From Pseudomonas yamanorum (GTDB taxonomy: Bacteria > Pseudomonadota > Gammaproteobacteria > Pseudomonadales > Pseudomonadaceae), in contig NZ_JACARE010000015.1 of NCBI RefSeq assembly GCF_013386765.1, positions 62,001 through 126,000 of the forward strand: 64,000 nt of DNA. Direction: 5' to 3'. Of the stretch, positions 1 to 10,137 are shown one piece after another; within the stretch, counting starts at the first letter, position 1, and the number at the start of each line of letters is the position of its first letter. Both the position numbers and the translations under genes were made by a program. The notes under the pieces were generated by a model. That model worked only from the letters and a program-made list of their open reading frames with translations, was not told the DNA's origin and ran no database searches.

Positions 1-320
1 CAGATCAATCATTGAAAGCGCCTTAAACAGGGAGAGAAGGTTGCGGCTCGAGAGCTGGCACTTTCTTTATAGGTGGCTGGAAATGGATTGTTAATGATTT
101 TGTGGCGGTTTGTTGGCGCCAGGTAAATGTCAAAAAGCCATGTTTCCCGTAAATCGCGGGCTGTAGACACCGACCGTTAGTCGGTTGCCTGAACTTTGGC
201 GTCATGATGGCACCGTCATGGCTTCTGCTTTAAGGGATCCGGGGCTAGAGTGAGTCCTTATTGTTTATCCGGTTTTGTCGCAAAAATGACCGGAGTGACG
301 CCGACGACAGAGAAGCAGCA
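1..320. other. Upstream region of the GGDEF/EAL gene, no gene seen
   Basis: No convincing coding region is present on either strand. The stretch holds a short inverted repeat at 169-185, where ACCGAC and GTCGGT flank a 5-base spacer; it could be an operator for a regulator encoded outside the window, but nothing else supports that. The final 20 bases contain a purine-rich Shine-Dalgarno-like run (AGAGAAG) before the ATG at 321. Confidence 0.4.
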
Positions 321-2432
321 ATGGAATGCGCTCCAATCAAGCCCCGCGATGGTTGTTCAGTGCTTTTGGTGGTCGATGACTATCCCGAAAACCTGATCAG
401 CATGCGTGCGCTATTGCAGCGTGAAGACTGGTATGTGGTAACCGCAGCGTCCGGGGTTGAAGCCCTGGGATTGCTGCTGGAGCATGACGTCGACCTGGTG
501 TTGCTGGATGTGATGATGCCCGGCATGGACGGGTTCGAGGTGGCCCGCCTGATGCGGGGCAGCCAGCGCACGCAGATGACCCCGATCATCTTTCTCAGCG
601 CCCACGCCCAGTCGCCGGCGGCGATGCTGGAGGGCTATGCCAGCGGCGCCATCGACTATCTGCTCAAACCCTTCGACCCCAATATCCTCAAGCCCAAGGT
701 CCATGCCCTGCTGGAGCACCAGCGCAACCGCCGTGCCTTGCAGCGCTTGAGCCATGACCTGGAGTCGGCCCGGGCCTTCAATGCCTCGGTGCTGGACAAC
801 GCCGCCGAAGGCATCCTGGTGGTGGGCGAAGACGGAGTGATCAGCTACGCCAACCCGGCCATTTCGCGTTTGCTGAATGCGCCGGTGGCGCAGATTCAGG
901 GCGCCGAGTTCCTTGGGTTCCTGCAAAAACCCCATGTGCCCGGCTGGGCCGACTCGGCCTTGTATGAAGGCTACAAGCGCGGCGAAACCTGGCGCCTGCA
1001 CGATGCGATCCTGCGCACCGCGCCGGGCCAGCAACTGCCGGTGGCCATGTCGTGCGCGCCGTTGCCGGCCGAGCAGAAAGCCATGGTGGTCACCGTGCTG
1101 GACATGTCCGAGGTGCGCCACCTGCATCAGCAGCTGGAGTTCCAGGCGGTCACCGACCCGCTGACCGGCCTGCTCAACCGGCGTGGGTTTCACCAGGCGG
1201 TAGACAATGTGCTGTTGCGCAGTGAGCGTAACGAGCAGTCGCTGGTGCTGCTGTACCTGGACCTGGACGGGTTCAAGCGGGTCAACGATTCCCTGGGGCA
1301 CGACGCCGGTGACCGGGTGTTGCGCTGGGTCTCGGAGCAGTTGAAGGCGTGCCTGCGTTCCTACGACATTCTCGGGCGCATGGGCGGCGATGAATTCACC
1401 GCACTGCTGGAGCTGGAATTTCCGGAGCAGGCGGCGAAAATTGCGGAAAAACTGATCGAACGGGTGTCGATCTGTCAGCAGGTGGACGGCCTGGATGTGA
1501 TGCTCGGCGTCAGTATCGGCATCGCCACCTTCCCGGACTGCGGCTCGGACCTCAATGGCCTGCTGCGGGCGGCGGACGTCGCCATGTACGAAGCCAAGCG
1601 CGCCGGGCGTCAGCAATATCGTTATTACGATCAGGAAATGAATGGCCGGGCCCGCTCGCGGCTGATGCTCGAAGACAGCGTGCGCAGCGCCATCGAGAGC
1701 AAGGATTTCACCCTGGTGTACCAGCCGCAGGTGTCGTTGCACGACGGCCATCTGCGGGGCGTGGAGGCGCTGTTGCGCTGGCAGCATCCGAGTGTCGGCG
1801 ATGTGCCGCCGGGGCTGTTTTTGCCGTTGCTGGAAGAGGCGCGGCTGATCAGTCAGTTGAGCACCTGGATCTACCAGCAGGTGGCCGCCCAGCGGCAGGC
1901 ATGGAAGGCCGTGTTCAGTGATGAATTGGTGCTGAGCGTGAGCTTGAGCAGCAGCCAGTTCAACATGCCGAACCTGGCTGGCCAGCTGCAGCAGGTGCTG
2001 GAGCGACATGGGCTGCAAGGCCGCCAGCTTGAGGTGGAGGTCAGCGAAGAAAGCCTGATGCACAACCTGGAAGAGTCCACCAAGCAGCTCAAGCTGTTGC
2101 GCCAGGCCGGCGTGCGGATTGCCCTCGATGATTTCGGCGCGGGCAACTGCTCCCTGGCCCACCTGCGGGACCTGGAGTTCGACACCCTCAAGCTCGACCC
2201 CAAGCTGATTGCACGGCTGCCCGGCTCTTCCCGGGATGCGGCGATGGCGAAGAGCATTATCGAACTCTGCCGGCATTTCGACCTGTTGGTGATTGCCGAG
2301 GGCGTCGAGACCCAGGAGCAGGCGCAATGGCTCAAAGCCAACGGCTGTCAGTTCATCCAGGGACCGCAGGTGGCGCCGCCGTTGATGGCCGATGAAATCG
2401 CCAACTGGCGCCTGCGCGCAGCGCTACGCTGA
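321..2432 (+). CDS. Response regulator with REC-PAS-GGDEF-EAL domains (c-di-GMP signalling)
   Basis: Predicted cytoplasmic signalling protein of 703 residues. The N-terminal receiver domain has the phospho-acceptor Asp at about residue 63 (LLDVMMPGMDG). A PAS-like segment lies at about 145-250. The diguanylate cyclase domain has an intact GGDEF motif preceded by an RSYD inhibitory I-site at the usual 5-residue distance. A C-terminal EAL domain follows. The EAL core is mostly canonical (EALLRW, DDFG, AEGVET), but the metal-binding Asn of the usual NLS motif is Ser (VSLSSSQF). Diguanylate cyclase activity is therefore likely, and phosphodiesterase activity may be weakened. I chose the ATG at 321 over a TTG at 261 because a purine-rich ribosome site precedes it and the receiver fold begins right after it. 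The upstream partner kinase is not visible. Confidence 0.9.
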   Translation: MECAPIKPRDGCSVLLVVDDYPENLISMRALLQREDWYVVTAASGVEALGLLLEHDVDLVLLDVMMPGMDGFEVARLMRGSQRTQMTPIIFLSAHAQSPAAMLEGYASGAIDYLLKPFDPNILKPKVHALLEHQRNRRALQRLSHDLESARAFNASVLDNAAEGILVVGEDGVISYANPAISRLLNAPVAQIQGAEFLGFLQKPHVPGWADSALYEGYKRGETWRLHDAILRTAPGQQLPVAMSCAPLPAEQKAMVVTVLDMSEVRHLHQQLEFQAVTDPLTGLLNRRGFHQAVDNVLLRSERNEQSLVLLYLDLDGFKRVNDSLGHDAGDRVLRWVSEQLKACLRSYDILGRMGGDEFTALLELEFPEQAAKIAEKLIERVSICQQVDGLDVMLGVSIGIATFPDCGSDLNGLLRAADVAMYEAKRAGRQQYRYYDQEMNGRARSRLMLEDSVRSAIESKDFTLVYQPQVSLHDGHLRGVEALLRWQHPSVGDVPPGLFLPLLEEARLISQLSTWIYQQVAAQRQAWKAVFSDELVLSVSLSSSQFNMPNLAGQLQQVLERHGLQGRQLEVEVSEESLMHNLEESTKQLKLLRQAGVRIALDDFGAGNCSLAHLRDLEFDTLKLDPKLIARLPGSSRDAAMAKSIIELCRHFDLLVIAEGVETQEQAQWLKANGCQFIQGPQVAPPLMADEIANWRLRAALR

Positions 2433-2475
2433 ATTCGCTACACTGGCGCCTATTCAAATACCCGTTGTTGACCCC

Positions 2476-2976
2476 ATGACCGCGCTGAAATACCTCCAGG
2501 CCTACCCCGCAGCATTGCAGGAACAAGTGCGCCAGTTGATTGCCAAGGACCAACTGGGCGACTACCTGACGCAGCGCTACCCTGAACGGCACGGCGTGCA
2601 GAGCGACAAAGCCCTGTACAGCTACGCCCAGGCCCTGAAGCAGGAACACCTGCGCAACGCGCCGGCCATCGACAAAGTGTTGTTCGATAACCGCCTGGAC
2701 CTGACCCACCGCGCCCTTGGCCTGCACACCACCATCTCCCGGGTGCAGGGGGGCAACCTCAAGTCGAAGAAAGAAATCCGCATCGCCTCGCTGTTCAAGG
2801 AAGCCGCGCCGGAGTTTCTGCGGATGATCGTGGTCCACGAACTGGCGCACTTCAAGGAATCGGACCACAACAAGGCGTTCTACAAACTCTGTGAATACAT
2901 GTTGCCGGGCTACCATCAGGTGGAATTCGACCTGCGGGTGTACCTGACCTGGCGGGACCTGCAGGGCAAGCCCTGA
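2476..2976 (+). CDS. YgjP-like/M48-type zinc metalloprotein
   Basis: Protein of 166 residues with the metal-binding motif HELAHFKESDHNKAFY near the C-terminus. An HExxH and a third His seven residues on match the YgjP/DUF45-SprT-like class. The role of this family in Pseudomonas is not established, so no substrate is proposed. The start at ATG 2476 gives MTALKYLQ; an in-frame longer reading reaches back into the preceding gene and is unlikely. It lies 43 bases after the GGDEF/EAL gene and 19 bases before the next gene, so the three may be co-transcribed. Confidence 0.85.
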   Translation: MTALKYLQAYPAALQEQVRQLIAKDQLGDYLTQRYPERHGVQSDKALYSYAQALKQEHLRNAPAIDKVLFDNRLDLTHRALGLHTTISRVQGGNLKSKKEIRIASLFKEAAPEFLRMIVVHELAHFKESDHNKAFYKLCEYMLPGYHQVEFDLRVYLTWRDLQGKP

Positions 2977-2995
2977 CCTTCAAAGGCGATCGAGC

Positions 2996-3292
2996 ATGGA
3001 TGTGAGCAAGACCAAAAGCAGCTTCTACCGGCGCCTGTACGTGGCGTACCTGATCGACAGCCAGTTGGCCAGCAGCGTCCCGGCGCTGACCGAGGCCACG
3101 GGCATGCCTCGGCGCACCGCCCAGGACACGATTGCGGCGTTGGCGGACCTGGACATTGTGTGTGAGTTTGAACAGGAAGATGGCGCTCGCAATCATGCCG
3201 GGCGCTATCGGATTCGTGATTGGGGCGCAATTGATCGGCGCTGGATCGAGGCGAACCTGGCGAGCATTAAACAGGTGTTGGGTTACCCCTGA
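2996..3292 (+). CDS. Small winged-helix-type protein, function unknown
   Basis: Protein of 98 residues. The segment from about residue 12 to 75 (YVAYLIDSQLASSVPALTEATGMPRRTAQDTIAALADL) reads as a winged helix-turn-helix in which PRRTAQDTIAAL is the probable recognition helix, followed by a beta-wing ending GRYRIRDWG. It is most likely a DNA-binding protein, but the target cannot be inferred. It sits directly behind the YgjP-like gene, and a REP doublet follows the stop codon. Confidence 0.75.
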   Translation: MDVSKTKSSFYRRLYVAYLIDSQLASSVPALTEATGMPRRTAQDTIAALADLDIVCEFEQEDGARNHAGRYRIRDWGAIDRRWIEANLASIKQVLGYP

Positions 3293-3313
3293 GACACCGG
3301 TTGCCTGTCCCGA

Positions 3314-3387
3314 CGCCATCGCGGGCAAGCCCGGCTCCCACAGTTGATCGAGTGCTTATGTGGGAGCCGGGCTTGCCCGCGATGGCG
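3314..3387. repeat. REP doublet, GGGCTTGCCCGC-type arms
   Basis: Two inverted arms (3314-3342 and 3359-3387) of the TGTGGGAGCCGGGCTTGCCCGCG type are separated by 16 bases, so the pair can fold as a long hairpin. It lies between two convergent genes. Such doublets (REPINs) are common in P. fluorescens-group genomes. Confidence 0.9.
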
Positions 3388-3389
3388 TT

Positions 3390-3842
3390 CTAAGCGCGGC
3401 GCATGCCTATATGTGGAATGTCATCCTCAAGGTACTCCTCACCCGCCACCACAAACCCGTACCGCCCGTAATAACCCTGCAGATGCGCCTGGGCCGACAG
3501 ATAGATCGGCACCTCAGGCCATTGCTTCTCGGCCTGCCGGAGGGCCTCATCCATCATCTGGTGGCCCAGCCCGGTGCCCCGTGCGCCCGGCGCGACAATC
3601 ACCCGGCCAATCACCACATCGCCGCCCTGTGATTCAGGGTCAAGCAGGCGCAGGTAGGCTTGCAACTGACCGTCATCCCAGGCCATCAGGTGATGGGTGT
3701 CACCGTCCAGGTCCTGGCCATCGATGTCCTGGTACACGCATTTCTGCTCGACGACGAAGACCTCCGAACGCAGGCGCAAAATGGCGTAGAGCTGCTCCTT
3801 GCCCAGGTCACTGTGGTGTTTGCAGACCCATTCGACTGTCAT
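3390..3842 (-). CDS. ElaA-like GNAT family N-acetyltransferase
   Basis: Protein of 150 residues with the GNAT fold. The N-terminal block LRSEVFVVEQKCVYQDIDGQD is characteristic of the ElaA subgroup. The acetyl-CoA binding loop reads VIVAPGARGTGLGHQMMDEAL at about residues 73-92. The acceptor is unknown. The start at 3842 (MTVEWVCK) was chosen because it begins where the family usually begins; a 29-residue in-frame extension has no family resemblance. It is convergent with the winged-helix gene across a REP doublet. Confidence 0.88.
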   Translation of the reverse strand: MTVEWVCKHHSDLGKEQLYAILRLRSEVFVVEQKCVYQDIDGQDLDGDTHHLMAWDDGQLQAYLRLLDPESQGGDVVIGRVIVAPGARGTGLGHQMMDEALRQAEKQWPEVPIYLSAQAHLQGYYGRYGFVVAGEEYLEDDIPHIGMRRA

Positions 3843-4062
3843 GGTGTTCTCTCGGCTAATTGTCTGCTCAGGATAGTAAGCGTGCAGGCGACGAGTGTCT
3901 AAATTGCGATTTTTTGTGAGTGGCGTCAATTTGCCATCATTCAGTGCATTCGCGGCTGTCTTCTTTGTGTAATCTGCAGGGCAGGCTCATTGATGAGCTA
4001 CTGTTAAATCCTCGGGTTTGCCCCCGGGGTCAGGCCATAGAATGCCCGCCAAGGACTTGAGC

Positions 4063-4800
4063 ATGCCGCGATTTTCTCGTGCCGTTGCTTTGATCGGTTT
4101 GTTGTTGCTGGCCCAGACGGCGGCGGCAGAACGCTTGCGCCTGGTGGCGGATGCCTGGCCGCCGTTTACTGACTCCACCCTGGTCAATGGCGGGTTGGCC
4201 ACCGACATCGTGACCACCGCCCTGGCCCGCGCCGGCTACGCCAGTGAGTTTGAACAGGTGCCTTGGGCCCGGGCGCTGATGGGCGTGGGCGATGGGCGGT
4301 ACGATGTGCTGGTCAATGCCTGGTACGACGATGCGCGTACGCAATTGGGGCAGTTTTCTGACGAGTATCTGCTCAACCGGGTGTTGTTTCTGAAGCGCCG
4401 TGACGATTCCATCGAGTACCAAAACCTGCAGCAACTCCACGACTACCCCATCGCAGTGGTGCGCGGTTACGCCTACTCGGCGGCGTTCGATGCCGATCCG
4501 CAATTGCAGAAAGTCCCGGTGCATAACTTCGCCATGGCCGTGCGCATGCTGGCGGCGCAGCGGGTGCGGTTGACGGTGGAGGATGAGTTCGTTGCCCGCT
4601 ACTACCTGGCTCGGGAATCGGCCACCGTGCGCAATGCGGTGGAGTTCTTGCCGGTGCCGCTGAGCGAAAACAGCCTGCACATTCTGGTCAGCCTGAAAAA
4701 TCCCCGGCATGAGGAGATTGTTGCCGGGTTTGATCGGGAGATTGTCAGGATGAAGGCGGATGGCAGTTATGCGCGGTTGATGAAGCAGCATGGGATGTAG
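4063..4800 (+). CDS. Periplasmic solute-binding protein, ABC transporter family 3 type
   Basis: Protein of 245 residues with a signal peptide (MPRFSRAVALIGLLLLAQTAAA) and a predicted cleavage after AAA. The mature part starts LRLVADAWPPFTD, typical of family-3 solute-binding proteins (amino-acid or polar ligand). No permease or ATPase gene is adjacent, so it may be a stand-alone sensor-type binding protein or serve a transporter encoded elsewhere. The start at 4063 is supported by AAGGA at 4051-4055; an upstream ATG at 4042 has no ribosome site. The ligand is not predictable. Confidence 0.85.
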   Translation: MPRFSRAVALIGLLLLAQTAAAERLRLVADAWPPFTDSTLVNGGLATDIVTTALARAGYASEFEQVPWARALMGVGDGRYDVLVNAWYDDARTQLGQFSDEYLLNRVLFLKRRDDSIEYQNLQQLHDYPIAVVRGYAYSAAFDADPQLQKVPVHNFAMAVRMLAAQRVRLTVEDEFVARYYLARESATVRNAVEFLPVPLSENSLHILVSLKNPRHEEIVAGFDREIVRMKADGSYARLMKQHGM

Positions 4801-4815
4801 TGAGGCTAATGTCCC

Positions 4816-4899
4816 CATCGCGGGCAAGCCCGGCTCCCACAGTTGGCCGCACTTCAAAGGTGGAACTCGGTCAACTGTGGGAGCTGGCTTGCCTGCGAT
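4816..4899. repeat. REP doublet with unlike arms
   Basis: The left arm is of the GCGGGCAAGCCCGGC type and the right arm of the GCTGGCTTGCCTGCG type, about 30 bases apart. The outer bases pair (CTCCCACA with TGTGGGAG) and the inner bases mismatch. It lies between two convergent genes. Confidence 0.85.
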
Positions 4900-4905
4900 A
4901 GCGAT

Positions 4906-7089
4906 TCAGGCCTCGCTGGTGTCTTTGATCAGGTGAGCCGCCAAGGTGCGCAACGGCCCCAGCTGCCGGCAGATCAACGCCAATTGCGTCTGCACCAACC
5001 GTTGCCCCTCATCAATCTCATCCGGCATCTGCTCCAGCTCTACCGCCAACGCTTCCTCCGCATCACTCTGGATCGCGATCGGCTGCTTGTTGGCCAGCCC
5101 CGTGGCGATCTCGTCGATGCTCGCCGCCAGCGTCTTGCCCGCACCTTCGATCAAGTGCTCGCGCATCTCGGCCGGCAGCTGGGTTTCCCGGTGTGCACCG
5201 AGCCCCGACAGGTAGCTGAGCAGCGTGTGTGACAGCACCAGGAACCTGAACCCCACGTCCGCCTCCTTACGGAAGTGCCCCGGCTCCATCAACATGTTCG
5301 CCAGGGTGGTGGACAGCGCCGCATCGGCGTTGTGGGCGTTGCGCCGGGCCAGGCGGTAAGCCAGGTCGTCGCTTTTGCCGGCGGCGTACTGCTGCATGAT
5401 CTGGCGCAGGTAGATGCTGTTGCAGGTCAGGGTGTTGGCCAGCACCTTGTTCAGGCGTCGACCTTGCCAGTCCGGCAGGAACAGGAACACCGCCAGCCCG
5501 GCGATCAGGCTGCCCAGCAAGGTATCGAACAGCCGCGGCAGGAACAGCCCGTAGCCGTCGCCCACCTGGTTGAAGCAGAACAGCACCATCAGCGTGATCG
5601 CCGCGGTCGCCAGGGTGTAGCGGGTGGTGCGGTTGATAAAGAACACCAGGCCGGCGGCGATGGCGAACATCGACTGGATCAGCGGGTTGGGGAACAGGTC
5701 GAACAGCGCCCAGGCGATGGTCAGGCCGATGGCGGTGCCGATGATCCGCTGGCCCAGCTTGCGCCGGGTGGCGCCGTAGTTCGGCTGGCACACGAACAGC
5801 GTGGTGAGAATGATCCAGTAGCCCTGGGACGGGTGGATCAAGTGCACCATCCAGTAGCCGATACTCAGCGCCAGGGGCAGACGCAGGGCGTGGCGGAACA
5901 GCAAGGACGTCGGCGTCAGCTGCGTGCGCAGGCGTGTCCACATTTCCTTGAGGTTGCGCGGTGCACGGTCCAGCAGGCTGCTGTCGGTGGCATCGGCCAG
6001 GCTGTCGGGGTTGGCGGCGTCGCCCAGCAGGCGGTCCAGGGTCGAGAGGTTGGCCGCCAGGGCGCGCAGGGAGCGCAGCAGGCCGCGCCAGGCCGGGTTG
6101 CTCTGGATGCGCAGGTGTTCCAGGGAGGCATTCAGGTCGCCCAGGGCTTCGGCGAAGCTGTCGTCATAGACGAACGGCTGGCGCAGCTGGATCGATTCGG
6201 CGAGGGTCTGGCAGGCTTTGCCTTGCTGGCGCAGCAGGCGCTGGCAGCGGAACAGCACGTCGCTGTGGAAGAAGGCTTCGGCGAGGGCGTTGTAAGGGTA
6301 GTGCGAGGAGCTGGCGCGTTCGTGGATGTCCTGGGCCAGGAAGTACAGCTTGAGGTAGCGGCTGACCTTGGAGCCCGGGCGGCCATTGCCGACGCGGTGC
6401 AGGATGATTTCCTTGGCGGCGTTCAGCGCCGCCACCACCCGGCCGTTTTGCTGGGCCAGTTCCAGGCGCCGCGCTTCCACATCCAGCTGGCGGATCGGCT
6501 CGAACAGCGACGACTTGAGCTTGAGGTAACGCCCCAGCTCGCGAAACAGCCGTGCCAGGCTCTGCTGCACCGGCTGGTTGGAAAACAATACCTGCCACAA
6601 CACCGAGAGCGCGCCGTACCAGGCAGCACCGGCCACCAGCAGCAAGGGTTCATGCCAGAAGTCGGTAACGGCGCCACCGCGCTGGTCCACGCCGATCATG
6701 GTGTAGACCGACAGAATCAGGGTGGCCGAAGCAATCGCCCCATAGCGCTCGCCCAGCGCGCCGAGCATGGTCAGGCCGAAGCTTGAGAGCGCCAGGAAAA
6801 TCGCGAAGATCCATGGGTAGGGGAACAGCAGTTCGACGGACAGCGCGGCGGTGCTGAAGCACACCAGCGTCACGGCGAGGGCGTTGAGGCGGCCTTGCCA
6901 GTTGTCATCGGTCTCGGCCAGTGCGCTGGCGATAATCCCCAGGAACAACGGGATCAGCAGCGCCATTTCATTCTGGTACCAGCACAGCGCCATGCTGCCG
7001 GTCAGGGCGATGAATACCCGTACGCTGTAACTGAACTTATCCAGTGCCCAAAGGCGCCGCATGGACTGCTTGAAGGAGGTCGATGACAT
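4906..7089 (-). CDS. yccS: YccS/YhfK-type FUSC integral membrane protein
   Basis: Inner-membrane protein of 727 residues with two sets of hydrophobic helices, roughly residues 20-180 and 400-520, separated and followed by soluble segments. This is the YccS/YhfK (FUSC superfamily) layout and near the family length of about 720. Hallmark text includes ALCWYQNEMALLIPLFLGIIASALAETDDN near the N-terminus and GYWIILTTLFVCQPNYGATR before the second set. The family is related to aromatic-acid exporters, but no substrate is proven for YccS. The start at 7089 (MSSTSFKQS) is preferred over a 20-residue upstream extension that lacks family resemblance; its ribosome site is weak. Confidence 0.88.
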   Translation of the reverse strand: MSSTSFKQSMRRLWALDKFSYSVRVFIALTGSMALCWYQNEMALLIPLFLGIIASALAETDDNWQGRLNALAVTLVCFSTAALSVELLFPYPWIFAIFLALSSFGLTMLGALGERYGAIASATLILSVYTMIGVDQRGGAVTDFWHEPLLLVAGAAWYGALSVLWQVLFSNQPVQQSLARLFRELGRYLKLKSSLFEPIRQLDVEARRLELAQQNGRVVAALNAAKEIILHRVGNGRPGSKVSRYLKLYFLAQDIHERASSSHYPYNALAEAFFHSDVLFRCQRLLRQQGKACQTLAESIQLRQPFVYDDSFAEALGDLNASLEHLRIQSNPAWRGLLRSLRALAANLSTLDRLLGDAANPDSLADATDSSLLDRAPRNLKEMWTRLRTQLTPTSLLFRHALRLPLALSIGYWMVHLIHPSQGYWIILTTLFVCQPNYGATRRKLGQRIIGTAIGLTIAWALFDLFPNPLIQSMFAIAAGLVFFINRTTRYTLATAAITLMVLFCFNQVGDGYGLFLPRLFDTLLGSLIAGLAVFLFLPDWQGRRLNKVLANTLTCNSIYLRQIMQQYAAGKSDDLAYRLARRNAHNADAALSTTLANMLMEPGHFRKEADVGFRFLVLSHTLLSYLSGLGAHRETQLPAEMREHLIEGAGKTLAASIDEIATGLANKQPIAIQSDAEEALAVELEQMPDEIDEGQRLVQTQLALICRQLGPLRTLAAHLIKDTSEA

Positions 7090-7214
7090 GAAGTCTGGGG
7101 TCTTCCGGGACGATGTCGCTAAATTGAGCCAGTAATGACGCCACGGCAAGCGTGGCGATCACATCCAACAGCAAAATTTATTACAGGCATTCTCTCAAGA
7201 ACACCCCAAACCAA

Positions 7215-7304
7215 TGTGGGAGCTGGCTTGCCTGCGATGGCGGTGTGTCAGTCAATCAAGATGTTGAAGGTGCCGGCCTCATCGCAGGCAAGCCAGCTCC
7301 CACA
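7215..7304. repeat. REP doublet, GCTGGCTTGCCTGCG-type arms
   Basis: Two inverted arms begin TGTGGGAGCTGGC and end GCCAGCTCCCACA, flanking about 40 bases. It lies between the yccS and BaiN-type genes, both on the minus strand. Confidence 0.9.
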
Positions 7305-7327
7305 GTTTGACCGAGTACATCCTTGAA

Positions 7328-8506
7328 TCAGGCAAATTGTGCCGCGGCATACCCGGAAGCCCACGCCCACTGGAAGTTGAACCCACCCAGGTGACCGGTC
7401 ACATCCAACACTTCCCCGATAAAGTACAAACCGGGGCTTTTCAGGGATTCCATGGTCTTGGACGAAACTTCCCGCGTGTCCACCCCACCCAGGGTGACCT
7501 CGGCGGTGCGATAGCCTTCGGTGCCCGCCGGTACCAGCTGCCAACTCCCCAGTTTGCCGGCGATGTCGGCAATCTCGGCGTGGGTGTACTGCTTCATCGG
7601 CTTGGAAACGAACCAGGTTTCGGCCAGCAGGTTGGCCATCTTCTTGGTGAAAATCTCGCCCAGCAGGGTTTTCAGCTCGCTGTTCGGGCGCTCCACCTGT
7701 TGCTCCTGCAGCCAGGCGTGGGCGTCGTGGTCGGGCAGCAGGTTGATTTCCACGGTGTCGCCGGGTTCCCAGTACGAGGAAATCTGCAAGATCGCCGGCC
7801 CGCTCAGGCCGCGGTGGGTAAACAGGATGTTCTCGCGAAAGCTCTGGTCGTTGCAGCTCACCAGGCAGTCCACGGACGTGCCGGACAGCTCGCCGCACAA
7901 TTCCTTGAGCTGATCGGTGATGGTGAACGGCACCAGCCCGGCGCGGGTGGGCAGCAGTTCATGGCCGAACTGTTTGGCGACCTGGTAACCAAACCCGGTG
8001 GCGCCCAGGGTCGGAATGGACAGGCCGCCCGTGGCGATCACCAGCGACTCGCAGCGTAATTCCCCCAGTGTGGTTTGCAGCTGATAGCTGCTGTCGACCT
8101 TGGCAATCTCCTGCACCGAGGTGTCCAGGTGCATGCTCACGCCCACCTGGATGCACTCATCCAGCAGCATCCCGAGGATGTCGCTGGACTTGTTGTCGCA
8201 GAACAGCTGGCCGAGCTTTTTCTCGTGGTACGGCACGCCGTGCTTGGCCACCAGCCCGATGAAATCCCACTGGGTGTAGCGGGCCAGGGCGGACTTGCAG
8301 AAGTGCGCGTTGTGGGACAGGAAGTTGGCCGGCTCGGTGTACATATTGGTGAAATTGCAGCGGCCACCGCCGGACATCAGGATTTTTTTGCCGGCCTTGT
8401 TCGCGTGGTCGATCAGCATCACCTTGCGCCCACGCCCGGCGGCGGTCAGCGCGCACATCAAGCCTGCGGCGCCGGCGCCAATGATCACAACTTCGGTCGA
8501 ACGCAC
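7328..8506 (-). CDS. BaiN/YhiN (HI0933) family FAD-dependent oxidoreductase
   Basis: Flavoprotein of 392 residues. The N-terminal dinucleotide-binding motif GAGAAGLMCALTAAGRG (about 9-25) is followed by the HI0933-family block AGKKILMSGGGRCNFTN (about 42-58). The C-terminus reads LDVTGHLGGFNFQWAWASGYAAAQ, the second FAD-contact region. Length agrees with the family (about 390-400). The physiological substrate is unknown for most members. Start at 8506 places the Rossmann strand six residues in, as expected. It is flanked on both sides by REP doublets. Confidence 0.9.
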   Translation of the reverse strand: MRSTEVVIIGAGAAGLMCALTAAGRGRKVMLIDHANKAGKKILMSGGGRCNFTNMYTEPANFLSHNAHFCKSALARYTQWDFIGLVAKHGVPYHEKKLGQLFCDNKSSDILGMLLDECIQVGVSMHLDTSVQEIAKVDSSYQLQTTLGELRCESLVIATGGLSIPTLGATGFGYQVAKQFGHELLPTRAGLVPFTITDQLKELCGELSGTSVDCLVSCNDQSFRENILFTHRGLSGPAILQISSYWEPGDTVEINLLPDHDAHAWLQEQQVERPNSELKTLLGEIFTKKMANLLAETWFVSKPMKQYTHAEIADIAGKLGSWQLVPAGTEGYRTAEVTLGGVDTREVSSKTMESLKSPGLYFIGEVLDVTGHLGGFNFQWAWASGYAAAQFA

Positions 8507-8548
8507 AGCAATGTCCTCAAAAAAATACTGATCTGAAATGCAATCAAA

Positions 8549-8635
8549 TGTGGGAGCTGGCTTGCCTGCGATGCAGCCGACTCGGTCTGTCTGTCAGACC
8601 GAGTTGATGCTATCGCAGGCAAGCCAGCTCCCACA
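8549..8635. repeat. REP doublet, GCTGGCTTGCCTGCG-type arms
   Basis: The outer arms pair as in other doublets here, and the loop itself contains a second inverted repeat (ACTCGGTCTG / CAGACCGAGT), so the whole element can form one long hairpin. It lies between dbpA and the BaiN-type gene. Confidence 0.9.
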
Positions 8636-8669
8636 TTGATTCGGTTCCTTCAACAGGAACGCGGTGTTT

Positions 8670-10055
<1,386 letters not shown>

Positions 10056-10137
10056 GGGACTGGCTCTGCAAAACAAAATGTCGCGCAGTGTACCAGTCCC
10101 GAAGGATTTTCCCCGCAAGTTCTAGACGAGAAGCCTG

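Noticed and set aside
411..2327. 638-codon minus frame opposite the GGDEF/EAL gene
   Set aside because: No family motifs, biased composition, and it covers a gene with intact REC, GGDEF and EAL signatures.
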